From assembly GCF_018449635.1 (NCBI RefSeq), contig NZ_JAAVUV010000010.1:1-64000 (forward strand): 64,000 nt of DNA. The letters run 5' to 3'. The notes beneath the pieces are model-generated. The model had not been told where the DNA came from and searched no databases. It worked only from the letters and a program-made list of their open reading frames with translations. Shown piece by piece: positions 1-8,078 of this stretch. How positions within the stretch are numbered: position 1 is the first letter of the stretch; every line of letters starts with the position of its first letter. The DNA is from Caballeronia sp. dw_276 (GTDB taxonomy: Bacteria > Pseudomonadota > Gammaproteobacteria > Burkholderiales > Burkholderiaceae). A program made the translations under genes and the position numbers.

Positions 1-74
1 GCCCCTGATCTCACTATGAAATGTGTCAGCTATGTCCTCGTACAAGTGTCAACTATGTCTCCGGTCTAAACACA
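1..74. other. Possible insertion-sequence end abutting the repeat
   Basis: Two imperfect direct copies of GTGTCANCTATGTC lie about 24 bp apart here. Short direct repeats of this kind are typical of the ends of some insertion sequences (IS21 and IS481 types). The sequence stops matching at about position 74, exactly where the left arm of the palindromic repeat begins abruptly. No transposase is visible, because the window starts here. Identity is uncertain. Confidence 0.3.
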
Positions 75-713
75 AACGGCGACAAAGAAACGAAGCAAAG
101 AAAACGCCTTTCAACCGCTAATTCTTAAGTGTCCACAGCGTGCAGTGACAACTATTTGGGACCCCAAAAGCACGCTCAGCGCATAACGCCGGACAGTTGA
201 AACCCTCCCCCTCCGTCAAAGGCAACCCACACGCTTCGCCACCAGTGTGGTAATCCGTTAACCAGGCCTCCGCGCTGCGCGCGCTGGCGCCCAAACCAAA
301 GGGTCCGCTGTACCGGTGACGAAGTCTCGAATCCAAGATGCTTTGAACTCGTTAAGGGCTATTTCATTGTTATGCGCAGACCAGGTGTCCGTATTAACGG
401 ATTCCCACACTGGTGGCGAAGCGTGTGGGTATCTGTGTTCGGAGGGGGAGGGTTTCAACTGTCCGGGGTTATGCGCTGAGCGTGCTTTTGGAGTACCAAA
501 TCGTTGTAAATGCACGCTTTGGACACTTATGTGCCGATTGTTGAAAGGCGTTTTCTTTGCTTCGTTTCTTTGTCGCCGTTGGACAAAGAAATGAAGTCCC
601 GCCACGGACAGTGGCTAATAGTGCTAGAGAGAACAGCTAGAAACGAACGCGCGGTAGCCTAAAAAGCAGCAACCCAACCCCAACCCCTCCCCCGCATCCA
701 AGCGCTAGCGGCC
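75..713. repeat. Long palindromic intergenic repeat, copy A (left arm truncated)
   Basis: Two inverted arms (about 75-254 and 401-713) flank an asymmetric core (255-400). The arms share blocks such as GGCGACAAAGAAACGAAGC and CCCTCCCCCTCCG. The same element recurs at 27065-27876 in the opposite orientation. The left arm is shorter than its counterpart there, losing everything outside about position 75. The outer end of the right arm runs into the stop codon of the permease gene at 705. Short open frames inside (for example 118-336, complement) are products of the repeat and are not called as genes. Confidence 0.85.
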
Positions 714-1931
714 TTTCCGTGAAATCCGGCTAAAAACCCCATAACACGCGCAAGCGCCCAAAATAGAATCAATCGATGGAATGCTCGTGAAGGTAAAAAC
801 ATCCTTCACCGTCATAAACCCGACCAACGACCCGATGATCCACGCAACAAAAGTCATCACCTTGATCTGCGACTCATCAGCAAGCACCTTCTCGTCATAC
901 CCCGCACGGCGATACAGCAAAAAATCCGCAATATAAATCCCCGCCACCGGCGGTGTCGCAATCCCGAGAAACAGCAAGAACGGGATGAACCATCCCATGA
1001 TGTCCATGCTCCCCACAATCACAGCAAGAACGCCCAGCGCAACGGTGATCTGCCATTTGGGAAACCGCGTGAACAACGTCGATACAACCAGCGTCCCCTG
1101 GAACATATTCCCGGCATTACCCGTGACCGTCGCGAAAATCAAAAGCAGCGCGGCCGGAAGAACAGCCCCGAACACGGCCATCGATCCGAGCAACGAACTC
1201 TGTCCCGTCATTCCGCTCGGCGTCGCACCCGCCCAATACAGCAACGGATAAGCAATCAGAAACGTCAGTCCCGCGCCCAGCACCGCATGCTTGCGGTCAT
1301 GCACGAAACTGCCGAAATCCGGCAACGTGGCGACCAGAACGATGATCGTGCCCACAACCGTCGATACCGCCACGCCCGTATTCATCTCGGCAAGACGCGC
1401 CGGTATCTCAACCTGCCCGTGCGCTGCGACATAAAGACAATACGCGAGCATCAACGCAATGACGGGCACCGCGAACTGCGCAACCTTGCCCAATAACTCG
1501 AAACCAAACGCGGTCGCGGCGACGAAGATCACGCATCCTATGGCGACCAGAACGGGTACCGGCAGGTTGAGCCCGTGCTGCGCCAGAAGGTCGTGCACGG
1601 AATGACCGAACATGTTGGCCGTGACGGCAATCCATCCGAACAAGCTGACGGCAAGAAGAATGTTGATCGCGATCGCGCCTTTTTCGCCGAACGGGTACTT
1701 CACGATTCCATACGTCGGCAATCGCGCTTTCTCACCCACGCAAATGGTGATGATCGACAAGATGGTCAGGATGATGCTGCCAATCACCACCACCTTGATG
1801 AGAGCCGAACTGGACAACTGACTGCCCAGACTCGACGATGAAAGCAGCACCGGCGTCACCGCAATGCCCAATAAAATCATGGCAATGCGATGTCCGGGCG
1901 CAGTATTCAAACGTTCGCTAGTTTCGCGCAT
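705..1931 (-). CDS. NCS1-family nucleobase/ureide permease (CodB-like)
   Basis: A 408-residue, very hydrophobic protein with about twelve predicted membrane segments, resembling cytosine permease CodB and related NCS1 proton or sodium symporters for nucleobases, allantoin and similar compounds. It is the last gene of a seven-gene minus-strand operon, 27 bp after the allophanate-hydrolase-like gene. The context makes it the probable inner-membrane importer for the operon's nitrogen substrate. The true substrate cannot be read from sequence; cytosine, allantoin, biuret or a related ureide are all possible. The start is ATG at 1931. The stop codon overlaps the outer end of the palindromic repeat. 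Confidence 0.8.
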   Translation of the reverse strand: MRETSERLNTAPGHRIAMILLGIAVTPVLLSSSSLGSQLSSSALIKVVVIGSIILTILSIITICVGEKARLPTYGIVKYPFGEKGAIAINILLAVSLFGWIAVTANMFGHSVHDLLAQHGLNLPVPVLVAIGCVIFVAATAFGFELLGKVAQFAVPVIALMLAYCLYVAAHGQVEIPARLAEMNTGVAVSTVVGTIIVLVATLPDFGSFVHDRKHAVLGAGLTFLIAYPLLYWAGATPSGMTGQSSLLGSMAVFGAVLPAALLLIFATVTGNAGNMFQGTLVVSTLFTRFPKWQITVALGVLAVIVGSMDIMGWFIPFLLFLGIATPPVAGIYIADFLLYRRAGYDEKVLADESQIKVMTFVAWIIGSLVGFMTVKDVFTFTSIPSIDSILGACACYGVFSRISRKGR

Positions 1932-1958
1932 ACAAATAGTCCTCAGTGCTCGTGCGTT

Positions 1959-2348
1959 TCACGCGGAATAGAAATGGCCGGTGTACGCGCGCCAACTGCC
2001 GTGCGAGGTGATCTCCTTCTGGTTTTCGACGAGCCACGGTTCGGCAAGGACGCCAAGCACCTGGGTGCCATCGCGCAACGTGACCTTGCCGATCGACAAT
2101 CCCGACGGCTCGCTCAGCAACAAACCCGCAAACGAAACCAGCGGCAATGCCCAAATCTCGAGCGCGACGGACGTTCCGCCTTCGGCGACGCGAATCATCC
2201 CCGGATGACGATCGCCGATGCTCCAGATCCGGTAGTGCGCATCGGTTTGATCCTCGCGAACGAAGACGCCCTGCGCGGCCATCATGTTCGGGTTCAGTTC
2301 CAGTCCGCGCATGAGCGTGCCGTTGACGGCGAGCAAGGTGGTTTCCAT
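1959..2348 (-). CDS. Stand-alone allophanate hydrolase C-terminal-like domain
   Basis: A 129-residue protein resembling the C-terminal domain of allophanate hydrolase (AtzF/DUR1 type, gamma-glutamylcyclotransferase-like fold). It begins METTLLAVNGTLMRGLELN, where the 'NGTLMRG' turn is typical of that fold. In full-length allophanate hydrolase an N-terminal amidase domain deaminates allophanate, and the C-terminal domain acts on the N-carboxycarbamate produced. No amidase domain is fused here or encoded nearby. The gene lies between carbamate kinase and the permease, suggesting a role in decarboxylating or handling a carboxylated or carbamoylated nitrogen intermediate. The family call is reasonably sure; the reaction is inference. 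Confidence 0.65.
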   Translation of the reverse strand: METTLLAVNGTLMRGLELNPNMMAAQGVFVREDQTDAHYRIWSIGDRHPGMIRVAEGGTSVALEIWALPLVSFAGLLLSEPSGLSIGKVTLRDGTQVLGVLAEPWLVENQKEITSHGSWRAYTGHFYSA

Positions 2349-2418
2349 AATCGATATGCCTTTGTTATATGTTTAAAAATCTGGATTGCTAAATAATTAA
2401 TATGTGATCAAAGAACGC

Positions 2419-3378
2419 TTATTGCGTGATCCACGTACCGGTTTTTTGATCGAGCGCACGATGAATCGCTTCAGGGCTCGTGATCAAGCCTTTCCCGTTG
2501 CCGCCGCTCGCCCGGCTATACGCAACAAAACGCATGATTGCTTCGATCTTCGGCAACATGCTTCCCGCGCCGAATTGATCCTGCGCTATCAAGGTTTTCG
2601 CTTCTTCAAGACTCAACGTGTCGAGCCAGCGCTGATCCGGTTTGCCAAAGTTGATCGCGACCTGTTCAACGCCCGTGGGAATCAGAAGCAGATCAGCGCC
2701 CAGCTGTTCAGCGAGCAGCGCGGAAGCCAGGTCTTTATCGATAACCGCTTCCACGCCCGAGATCTGCTGCTTCTCATCAACCAAAACCGGAATGCCGCCG
2801 CCTCCGCACGCAATCACGATGCAACCCTGCGCCAGCAGCGACGCAATCACCTCGCGCTCCATGATTTCGAGCGGTTGGGGCGACGCCACCGTACGGCGCC
2901 ATCCGCGTCCCGCGTCTTCCATCAGCGTCCACCCAAGTTCCTGCTGACGCTTGCGGGCGGTGGGTTCATCGAAGAAAGCGCCGATGGGTTTTGCCGGATT
3001 GCGGAACGCCGGATCGTCGCGGCTTACGCGCGTTTGCGTGACGACGGTCACCACGCGCCGGTCGATTCCCCGCCGACGCAACTCGTTACTCAACGCCTTC
3101 TGAAACATATAGCCAATAGCGCCCTGCGTATCGCCGACCGCATAGTCGAGCGGCACGGGACGGACTTCGTCGGCGGCGATTTCGGAGCGCCGCAGAATGA
3201 AGCCGACCTGCGGCCCGTTGCCGTGCGTGAGCACCAGATCCCACCCGGCCGCGATCATTTCGGCGATGTGTCCCGCGCTCTCGACCACGGCTTCGTATTG
3301 ATCAGGAATACTATTGTGTTCGTCGTCGCGAATCAGCGCATTTCCGCCAACCGCGACGATCGCCAGAGGCTTCGTCAT
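2419..3378 (-). CDS. arcC: Carbamate kinase
   Basis: A 319-residue amino-acid-kinase-fold protein that makes ATP, ammonia and CO2 from carbamoyl phosphate and ADP. It shows the N-terminal 'AVGGNALI' loop, 'THGNGPQVG', 'ACGGGGIPV', 'AVIDKDLASALLA' and the closing 'GSMLPKIEA' motif of carbamate kinases. Length is normal for the family. Lying 18 bp after the AllG-like gene, it corresponds to E. coli YbcF (AllK), which consumes the carbamoyl phosphate from oxamate carbamoyltransferase, rather than to an arginine-deiminase-pathway ArcC. No arcA or arcB lies nearby. The symbol names the enzyme family; allK would fit the context equally well. Confidence 0.93.
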   Translation of the reverse strand: MTKPLAIVAVGGNALIRDDEHNSIPDQYEAVVESAGHIAEMIAAGWDLVLTHGNGPQVGFILRRSEIAADEVRPVPLDYAVGDTQGAIGYMFQKALSNELRRRGIDRRVVTVVTQTRVSRDDPAFRNPAKPIGAFFDEPTARKRQQELGWTLMEDAGRGWRRTVASPQPLEIMEREVIASLLAQGCIVIACGGGGIPVLVDEKQQISGVEAVIDKDLASALLAEQLGADLLLIPTGVEQVAINFGKPDQRWLDTLSLEEAKTLIAQDQFGAGSMLPKIEAIMRFVAYSRASGGNGKGLITSPEAIHRALDQKTGTWITQ

Positions 3379-3396
3379 GTTGCGTCCCAGTGTGGA

Positions 3397-4803
3397 TTAA
3401 ACGTATTCGGCCAGCGCGCGAATTGCATCGATAAACCCCGGCATCGGCGCCGTGGTAATCCCCGCGCCGATTTGCCCGACGCCCGCCTGCTTGTGCGCAA
3501 TGCCCGTGTTGATGATCGGCAGGATGCCGCGGTCGACGACCTTGCGTGCATCGATGCCCGCGGCTGTCGGCGCGAAATTCAGCGCCGGCAGCGTGAACGC
3601 GGGATTCCCGCCGATCGTGATCGCCTGCATGCGGCGGCTGTTGTTCGTGGCATCGGCGGGCGTTCCCCCCACGAACTTGACGATAGCCGGCGACGACGCC
3701 ATGGCGAATCCGCCCACGCCGGCTGTTTCGGTGATGGCGCTGTCGCCAAGATCGGCGGCCGCGTCCTCCACGCCGTATCCCGGAAAGAACAGGCCTTCGA
3801 CCGGATTGGCCGGTGCCTGGAACCAGCGGTCGCCGGTGCCCGACATCTGAATGCCGAAGTTCACGCCGTTGCGCGCCATGACGGTGATCATGGAACTGAA
3901 GGGGACGTTGTGGGCGGCGTCCATCATCGCCTTGCAGGCGGCCATCGAAAGATTCAGGAAGAAGTGATCATTCCCCACAATGAACGCCGTCACGCGCTGG
4001 ATGGTGTCGATTGGCAAACCGCTGGACAGCAATGCGGGAATCAGCCGTTTGACGAGCAATCCCGTGGCGGCGGCGTTGCGGTTATGCACTTCGTCGCCCA
4101 TGTGCAGTGCTTGCGCCATCATCGGCTTGAGTTCGACTTCGCCGAGCACCTTCAGCGCGGCCTTCAATGCGGGCGCGAGTTCGTCTTTCATCCAGTGAAG
4201 ACGGTCGAGCACTTCGCCATTGTTCGCGCCGAAGCGCAGCACCTTGCCGAGCCCTTCGTTGAAGTTGCTGAACGTGCGGCGGCCGTTCGTCTTGTTTTCG
4301 ATGACCCACAGCGGCATCGACGGGCTGATGATGCCGGCCATCGGACCGACTGCGCCAAAGTGATGACACGGCTCGAAGCGGATCGCGCCGTCCTGCGCCA
4401 TTTTTTCGGCGGCTTCATGCGTCGGAGCCCAGCCTTCAAAAAGGATCGCGCCGATGATCGCGCCCTTCACCGGCCCGCACATGTTCGGCCAGTCGATAGG
4501 CGGCCCCGCGTGCAGGATCAGCTTCCTCTGCGACATTGCGCTGATCGCGCTCGACGCGGTCATCACGTCGACAAGCACCGGTTGCGCCGCAATGTATTGA
4601 TGGAACGCCTGCTCGTTGGCCTGCTCGACCAGCGGATGGCGGATCAGCGACGCGAGCGCGAGCCCCGCATCAACGTCGCCAAGCGCGGGCGGCTGCCAGC
4701 TCAGGTTGATCACGTCGCCGCCGGCGAGCGCGAGGTTATCGGCGAAACTGCTCAAGCCCGCGTTGACCACATGCAGTGGCTGTTGGAATAGCGTATTCAT
4801 CAT
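3397..4803 (-). CDS. allG: AllG/YlbE-like oxamate carbamoyltransferase subunit (DUF1116)
   Basis: A 468-residue DUF1116-family protein. In E. coli the orthologue YlbE (AllG) forms, with AllF and AllH, the oxamate carbamoyltransferase that moves a carbamoyl group between oxalurate and carbamoyl phosphate. Conserved-looking stretches include 'GPVKGAIIGAILFEGWA', 'ENKTNGRRTFSNFNEGLGK' and 'MARNGVNFGIQMSGTGDRW'. From memory, the first 40 or so residues resemble the tail of E. coli FdrA, so the boundary between the two subunits may differ here. It starts seven bases after the upstream allF stop, as expected for coupled translation. The physiological substrate in this organism is not known. Confidence 0.85.
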   Translation of the reverse strand: MMNTLFQQPLHVVNAGLSSFADNLALAGGDVINLSWQPPALGDVDAGLALASLIRHPLVEQANEQAFHQYIAAQPVLVDVMTASSAISAMSQRKLILHAGPPIDWPNMCGPVKGAIIGAILFEGWAPTHEAAEKMAQDGAIRFEPCHHFGAVGPMAGIISPSMPLWVIENKTNGRRTFSNFNEGLGKVLRFGANNGEVLDRLHWMKDELAPALKAALKVLGEVELKPMMAQALHMGDEVHNRNAAATGLLVKRLIPALLSSGLPIDTIQRVTAFIVGNDHFFLNLSMAACKAMMDAAHNVPFSSMITVMARNGVNFGIQMSGTGDRWFQAPANPVEGLFFPGYGVEDAAADLGDSAITETAGVGGFAMASSPAIVKFVGGTPADATNNSRRMQAITIGGNPAFTLPALNFAPTAAGIDARKVVDRGILPIINTGIAHKQAGVGQIGAGITTAPMPGFIDAIRALAEYV

Positions 4804-4810
4804 GGTTCCG

Positions 4811-6367
4811 TTATTTTTGCGCCTGGATTTGAGCGACGTGGCAAGCCCAGAGCGCGGCTTGCGCGTTGCAACCCGCGACCAGCACGCGGGCTTCGCGCAA
4901 GATATCGACTTGGCGGCTTCGGACTTGCGGGTCGGCCTGCGTGCCGCAAACGTGCGAGATCAGCACCGGCAGATCGCGTCCGGCCGCTTGCAAACGCGCG
5001 TGTTCGATCAGCGAGAGCAACTCGGTTGCGGGGTCCATCGACGCGCCGTAGCCCAACACGAGGTCGAAGAGGACGACGGCGGTTTGAGCATCGTTCAATT
5101 CAGAGAGAACGCGTTGGTTGCGCAGCGTTGGATCGATCATCGGATGCGGGCGGCCGCGCGTGAAATCGTCGTCGCCCATGTCGACCAGCGTGTGGCCGGA
5201 GCTGCGCCAGATGTCCTCGAGTTTGGTGTTCTGTGCAACCGGCGTATTCGATGAAGCCGGAAATCCGCGTTCGCGCAGCAGCAACTGGCTTTCGTAGCAG
5301 AACGTGCCGCCGGCAAACACCCCGCGAACGAAACGGCGGATGGGCGGCATGGTGCGGCTGTATTCATCGAGACGCTTGGCATCCGGCGCGGCCACGACCG
5401 CCACCGATTCCGGCAGCGCGGTTCCGGCCAGCAACGCGACGGCGAAGCCGGCCGCATCCGCCAGGGTGTGCGCGGGCGTGATGCCGGGCACGTTCATCTC
5501 GCTCGCATTAGCGCCAAGAAAATTGACGACGACCGGCTTTCCCGCCGCCCGCGCGCGCGCCAGGATCTTCTCCGCGACGGCTGGCGCCGGCGGCTTCGAA
5601 ATCAGCACGATCACCTTTGTGTCCGGATCTTGGGCGAGCGCGTCGAGTCCGTACAACATGGAGATGCCGCCGATCTCCTCGTGCAGGTCGTGCCCGCCGG
5701 TACCGAGCGCCTGCGAGATCCCGGCTCCCAACTGGTCGATACGGCTCGTCACTTCCTGCAGCCCCGTCCCCGATGCCGCCACCACACCGATCGCCCCGCG
5801 CCGCACCACGTTCGCGAACCCGAGCGGCATGCCGTTGACGATGGCCGTACCGCAATCCGGTCCCATCACCAGCAGGTTTTTCTCGCGGGCGAGGGTCTTG
5901 ATTGCGCGTTCCTGCTCGAGGCTGACGTTGTCGCTGAAGAGCATCACCGACATTCCCAGATGCAGCGCCTTGGTCGCCTCGGCCGCAGCGTAATCGCCGG
6001 GCACGGAAATCAGCGCAAGGTTCGAGGCGTTTTCCAGCTCCGCCGCCATCTCAAGACTCACGAGCGGCGGCGGGCGCACGCCGTCACCGCCCGATTCCTG
6101 CGGCTTTGCGCTCAGCGCTTCTTCGGCGAGCGTGAGCGCGGCGTCACAGGCGGCGTCACCGCCACGCACGGCGATGACCAGATCGTTCGGACCGGCCTTG
6201 ACGCCATCGTCGAGATTCGCATCGCGTAGTTGCGCCAGGTTGGTCTCGGTGCCCATTGCCACCGAAGCCTGCTCGATATCCGGCAACGCACTGATGCGAG
6301 CCGAGATCTGCATCAGAGAGACGGAGTCCTGATACATGTTCTTGAAGACCTTCGTTCTTATGCTCAT
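4811..6367 (-). CDS. allF: FdrA/AllF-like oxamate carbamoyltransferase subunit
   Basis: A 518-residue FdrA-family protein built from succinyl-CoA-synthetase-like Rossmann domains. Landmarks are 'NLALISVPGDYAAAEA', 'LLVMGPDCGTAIVNG', 'VVAASGTGLQEVTSRI' and 'GRPHPMIDPTLRNQ', all close to E. coli FdrA (now AllF). With AllG and AllH it should form the carbamoyltransferase that yields carbamoyl phosphate for the neighbouring carbamate kinase. The ATG at 6367 is preferred, with GGAA upstream; an in-frame TTG lies six bases earlier. A 125-bp gap separates it from the upstream allH-like gene, the longest gap in the operon. It contains no gene and no clear terminator. Confidence 0.87.
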   Translation of the reverse strand: MSIRTKVFKNMYQDSVSLMQISARISALPDIEQASVAMGTETNLAQLRDANLDDGVKAGPNDLVIAVRGGDAACDAALTLAEEALSAKPQESGGDGVRPPPLVSLEMAAELENASNLALISVPGDYAAAEATKALHLGMSVMLFSDNVSLEQERAIKTLAREKNLLVMGPDCGTAIVNGMPLGFANVVRRGAIGVVAASGTGLQEVTSRIDQLGAGISQALGTGGHDLHEEIGGISMLYGLDALAQDPDTKVIVLISKPPAPAVAEKILARARAAGKPVVVNFLGANASEMNVPGITPAHTLADAAGFAVALLAGTALPESVAVVAAPDAKRLDEYSRTMPPIRRFVRGVFAGGTFCYESQLLLRERGFPASSNTPVAQNTKLEDIWRSSGHTLVDMGDDDFTRGRPHPMIDPTLRNQRVLSELNDAQTAVVLFDLVLGYGASMDPATELLSLIEHARLQAAGRDLPVLISHVCGTQADPQVRSRQVDILREARVLVAGCNAQAALWACHVAQIQAQK

Positions 6368-6492
6368 TTCCAATTCCGGTGATCGTTACACCCGATGCTT
6401 CAAAAGCGCCCGAATGGGGGCCTGGCGAATCCGGCGTTGCACACGCCGAATGCCATCGAACTGATGAACAGTTATTCGCTGAGTTTTGCCAG

Positions 6493-7380
6493 TCAGCGGG
6501 TTTCTTCCTGCGCTACCGTTTGAAGTGACCTGATTCCATGCAAGAAACCTCCGAGACAATCCACACCAGAAGACGCGCCGAATTCCATGACTTTGTTCGC
6601 GGCGATCGCAATATCCGGAACTTGCGATCCGCGAATCAAAATGCTGATCAAATGATCAATGGGTTCGGAATAATGTCCCTGAAGTCCGAGGGTCAGATAA
6701 TGCCGGCTGATACTCGTGGTCCGATGCAGCTGACTCTTGATTGCCGGCCGCAACAGTTTCAAATGCGCACTAATAACTTCATTGTGTTGCCACGGCTGTA
6801 ACGCCGCGAGATAACCTAAAAGATAGTCGTCGCCATCGGGCGTCAACCCCGTGCCGAAGCCGATCAACTCGGCTACGGCCGCGTCCAGCGCCGGCTTTTC
6901 ATCAGCGACATCCAGGCGCGGCGCGCGTCCGTCCAAGGGCCAGCCCGGCAGCAATTGCAGATTGCTTCGTACCTCGCGCTGCCGGCAATAAGTAATGAGC
7001 TGGCTCGCGAGCGCCGGATAGACGCCGAGGAATGCATCGAGCGAACACGCCTCCGGCGCCTTTTCCGCGCTCGGCCGCCAGCAAGGCGCCCGGCTGAGAT
7101 CGGCGCGCCAGCGTGCAGCGCGCAACACGTTGCCCTCCAGCACCACGGGCTCGCGCGGCCGCGACTGATGGCGCCAGTCCCAGCCCGGCGGCGTGACTAT
7201 CCGGATAGCCGTTGGCAAGTTCTGGAAACGCGGACTCAGCAAGGTCAGCAACTCTCCGCTCGCCGACGACAGGTTCAACGCATGCTGAAAGTGACTGTGC
7301 ACCCAGAACCGCAGCGCTTCGCGTGGGCCGTGCTCGGCCAAATAGCCGACGGAGGACACTTCGAACGTGAGGAGCGCCAT
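6493..7380 (-). CDS. allH: AllH/YlbF-like oxamate carbamoyltransferase subunit (DUF2877)
   Basis: A 295-residue DUF2877-family protein, the third subunit (YlbF, renamed AllH) of the oxamate carbamoyltransferase described in E. coli. The family signature 'GFGTGLTPDGDDYLLGYL' is present at about residues 173-190. The N-terminal half is poorly conserved, as is usual for this family. In E. coli the order is allF-allG-allH; here allH comes first, then allF and allG, so the gene order is rearranged but the set is complete. It lies 29 bp downstream of the cysteine hydrolase gene, consistent with co-transcription. Confidence 0.82.
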   Translation of the reverse strand: MALLTFEVSSVGYLAEHGPREALRFWVHSHFQHALNLSSASGELLTLLSPRFQNLPTAIRIVTPPGWDWRHQSRPREPVVLEGNVLRAARWRADLSRAPCWRPSAEKAPEACSLDAFLGVYPALASQLITYCRQREVRSNLQLLPGWPLDGRAPRLDVADEKPALDAAVAELIGFGTGLTPDGDDYLLGYLAALQPWQHNEVISAHLKLLRPAIKSQLHRTTSISRHYLTLGLQGHYSEPIDHLISILIRGSQVPDIAIAANKVMEFGASSGVDCLGGFLHGIRSLQTVAQEETR

Positions 7381-7409
7381 GGTCCGGAGCCTGAAAAGTC
7401 AGCTTGAGA

Positions 7410-8078
7410 TCAGCTGCGCAATCCATCGATAACCCCAGCCGAATTGCTCACCCAGCCGAAAATCGCGCCTTGCGCCTTGATCATTTCCAGCGCCGACTTC
7501 TGGAATTCCGGGAAATACGAACCTACGCAGTCGGCCGGGATGATGCATTCATAACCGCGGTCATTGGCTTCGCGAACCGTGGTCGTCACGCAGACTTCGG
7601 TGGTCACGCCGCACACGATGAGCGTCTTGATGCCGTGGTTTTGCAGGATCAACTGCAGGTCGGTTTCATAGAACGCGCCCTTGCCGGGTTTGTCGATGAT
7701 GGGTTCGCCGAGCGCCGGATAAAGCTCGGGGATGATGTCGTGACCCGCTTCGCCGCGCACCAGGATGCGGCCCATGGGGCCGTCCGTGCCGATGAAACGC
7801 TTGCCGCCACGCGTGAGTTTGGCCGGCGGACAATCGGCGAGATCCGCCCGATGTCCTTCGCGCGTGTGGATGATCAGCAGCTGGGCGTCACGCGCAGCTT
7901 TCAACACTTTTTTGCATGGTTCGATAGCGCTGCGCACCAACGAAACATCGTTACCCAGTGCTTCCCCGAAACCACCCGGCTCAACGAAATCGCGTTGCAT
8001 GTCGATCACGACCAATGCGGTCGTGGCTGGGTCGAACGGTAACGAGAATGGCTCAGCCTGAAACTGTCTTTGTGGCAT
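7410..8078 (-). CDS. Isochorismatase-fold cysteine hydrolase, biuret hydrolase-like
   Basis: A 222-residue isochorismatase-superfamily amidohydrolase. The catalytic triad is visible: Asp26 in 'VVIDMQRDF', Lys133 in 'DKPGKGAF' and Cys163 in 'TTEVCVTTT'. The segments 'TREGHRADLADCP' and 'VREANDRGYECI' closely resemble biuret hydrolase (BiuH) of Rhizobium, which splits biuret to allophanate and ammonia; ureidoacrylate hydrolases are next closest. It is the first gene of the operon, with AAGGA upstream of ATG 8078. The substrate may be biuret, oxamate, or another small amide feeding the carbamoyltransferase. The fold is certain; the substrate is not. Confidence 0.8.
   Translation of the reverse strand: MPQRQFQAEPFSLPFDPATTALVVIDMQRDFVEPGGFGEALGNDVSLVRSAIEPCKKVLKAARDAQLLIIHTREGHRADLADCPPAKLTRGGKRFIGTDGPMGRILVRGEAGHDIIPELYPALGEPIIDKPGKGAFYETDLQLILQNHGIKTLIVCGVTTEVCVTTTVREANDRGYECIIPADCVGSYFPEFQKSALEMIKAQGAIFGWVSNSAGVIDGLRS

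Noticed and set aside
118..336. 72-codon Cys-containing frame in repeat copy A and its twin at 27449-27667
   Set aside because: The two peptides are nearly the same only because the repeat DNA is the same; no RBS and no selective signature. Treated as part of the repeat.
2404..4791. 795-codon open frame on the plus strand opposite carbamate kinase and allG
   Set aside because: Its translation is Arg/His/Asp-rich with no family similarity, while the minus strand encodes two clear enzymes. It is a GC-composition shadow.
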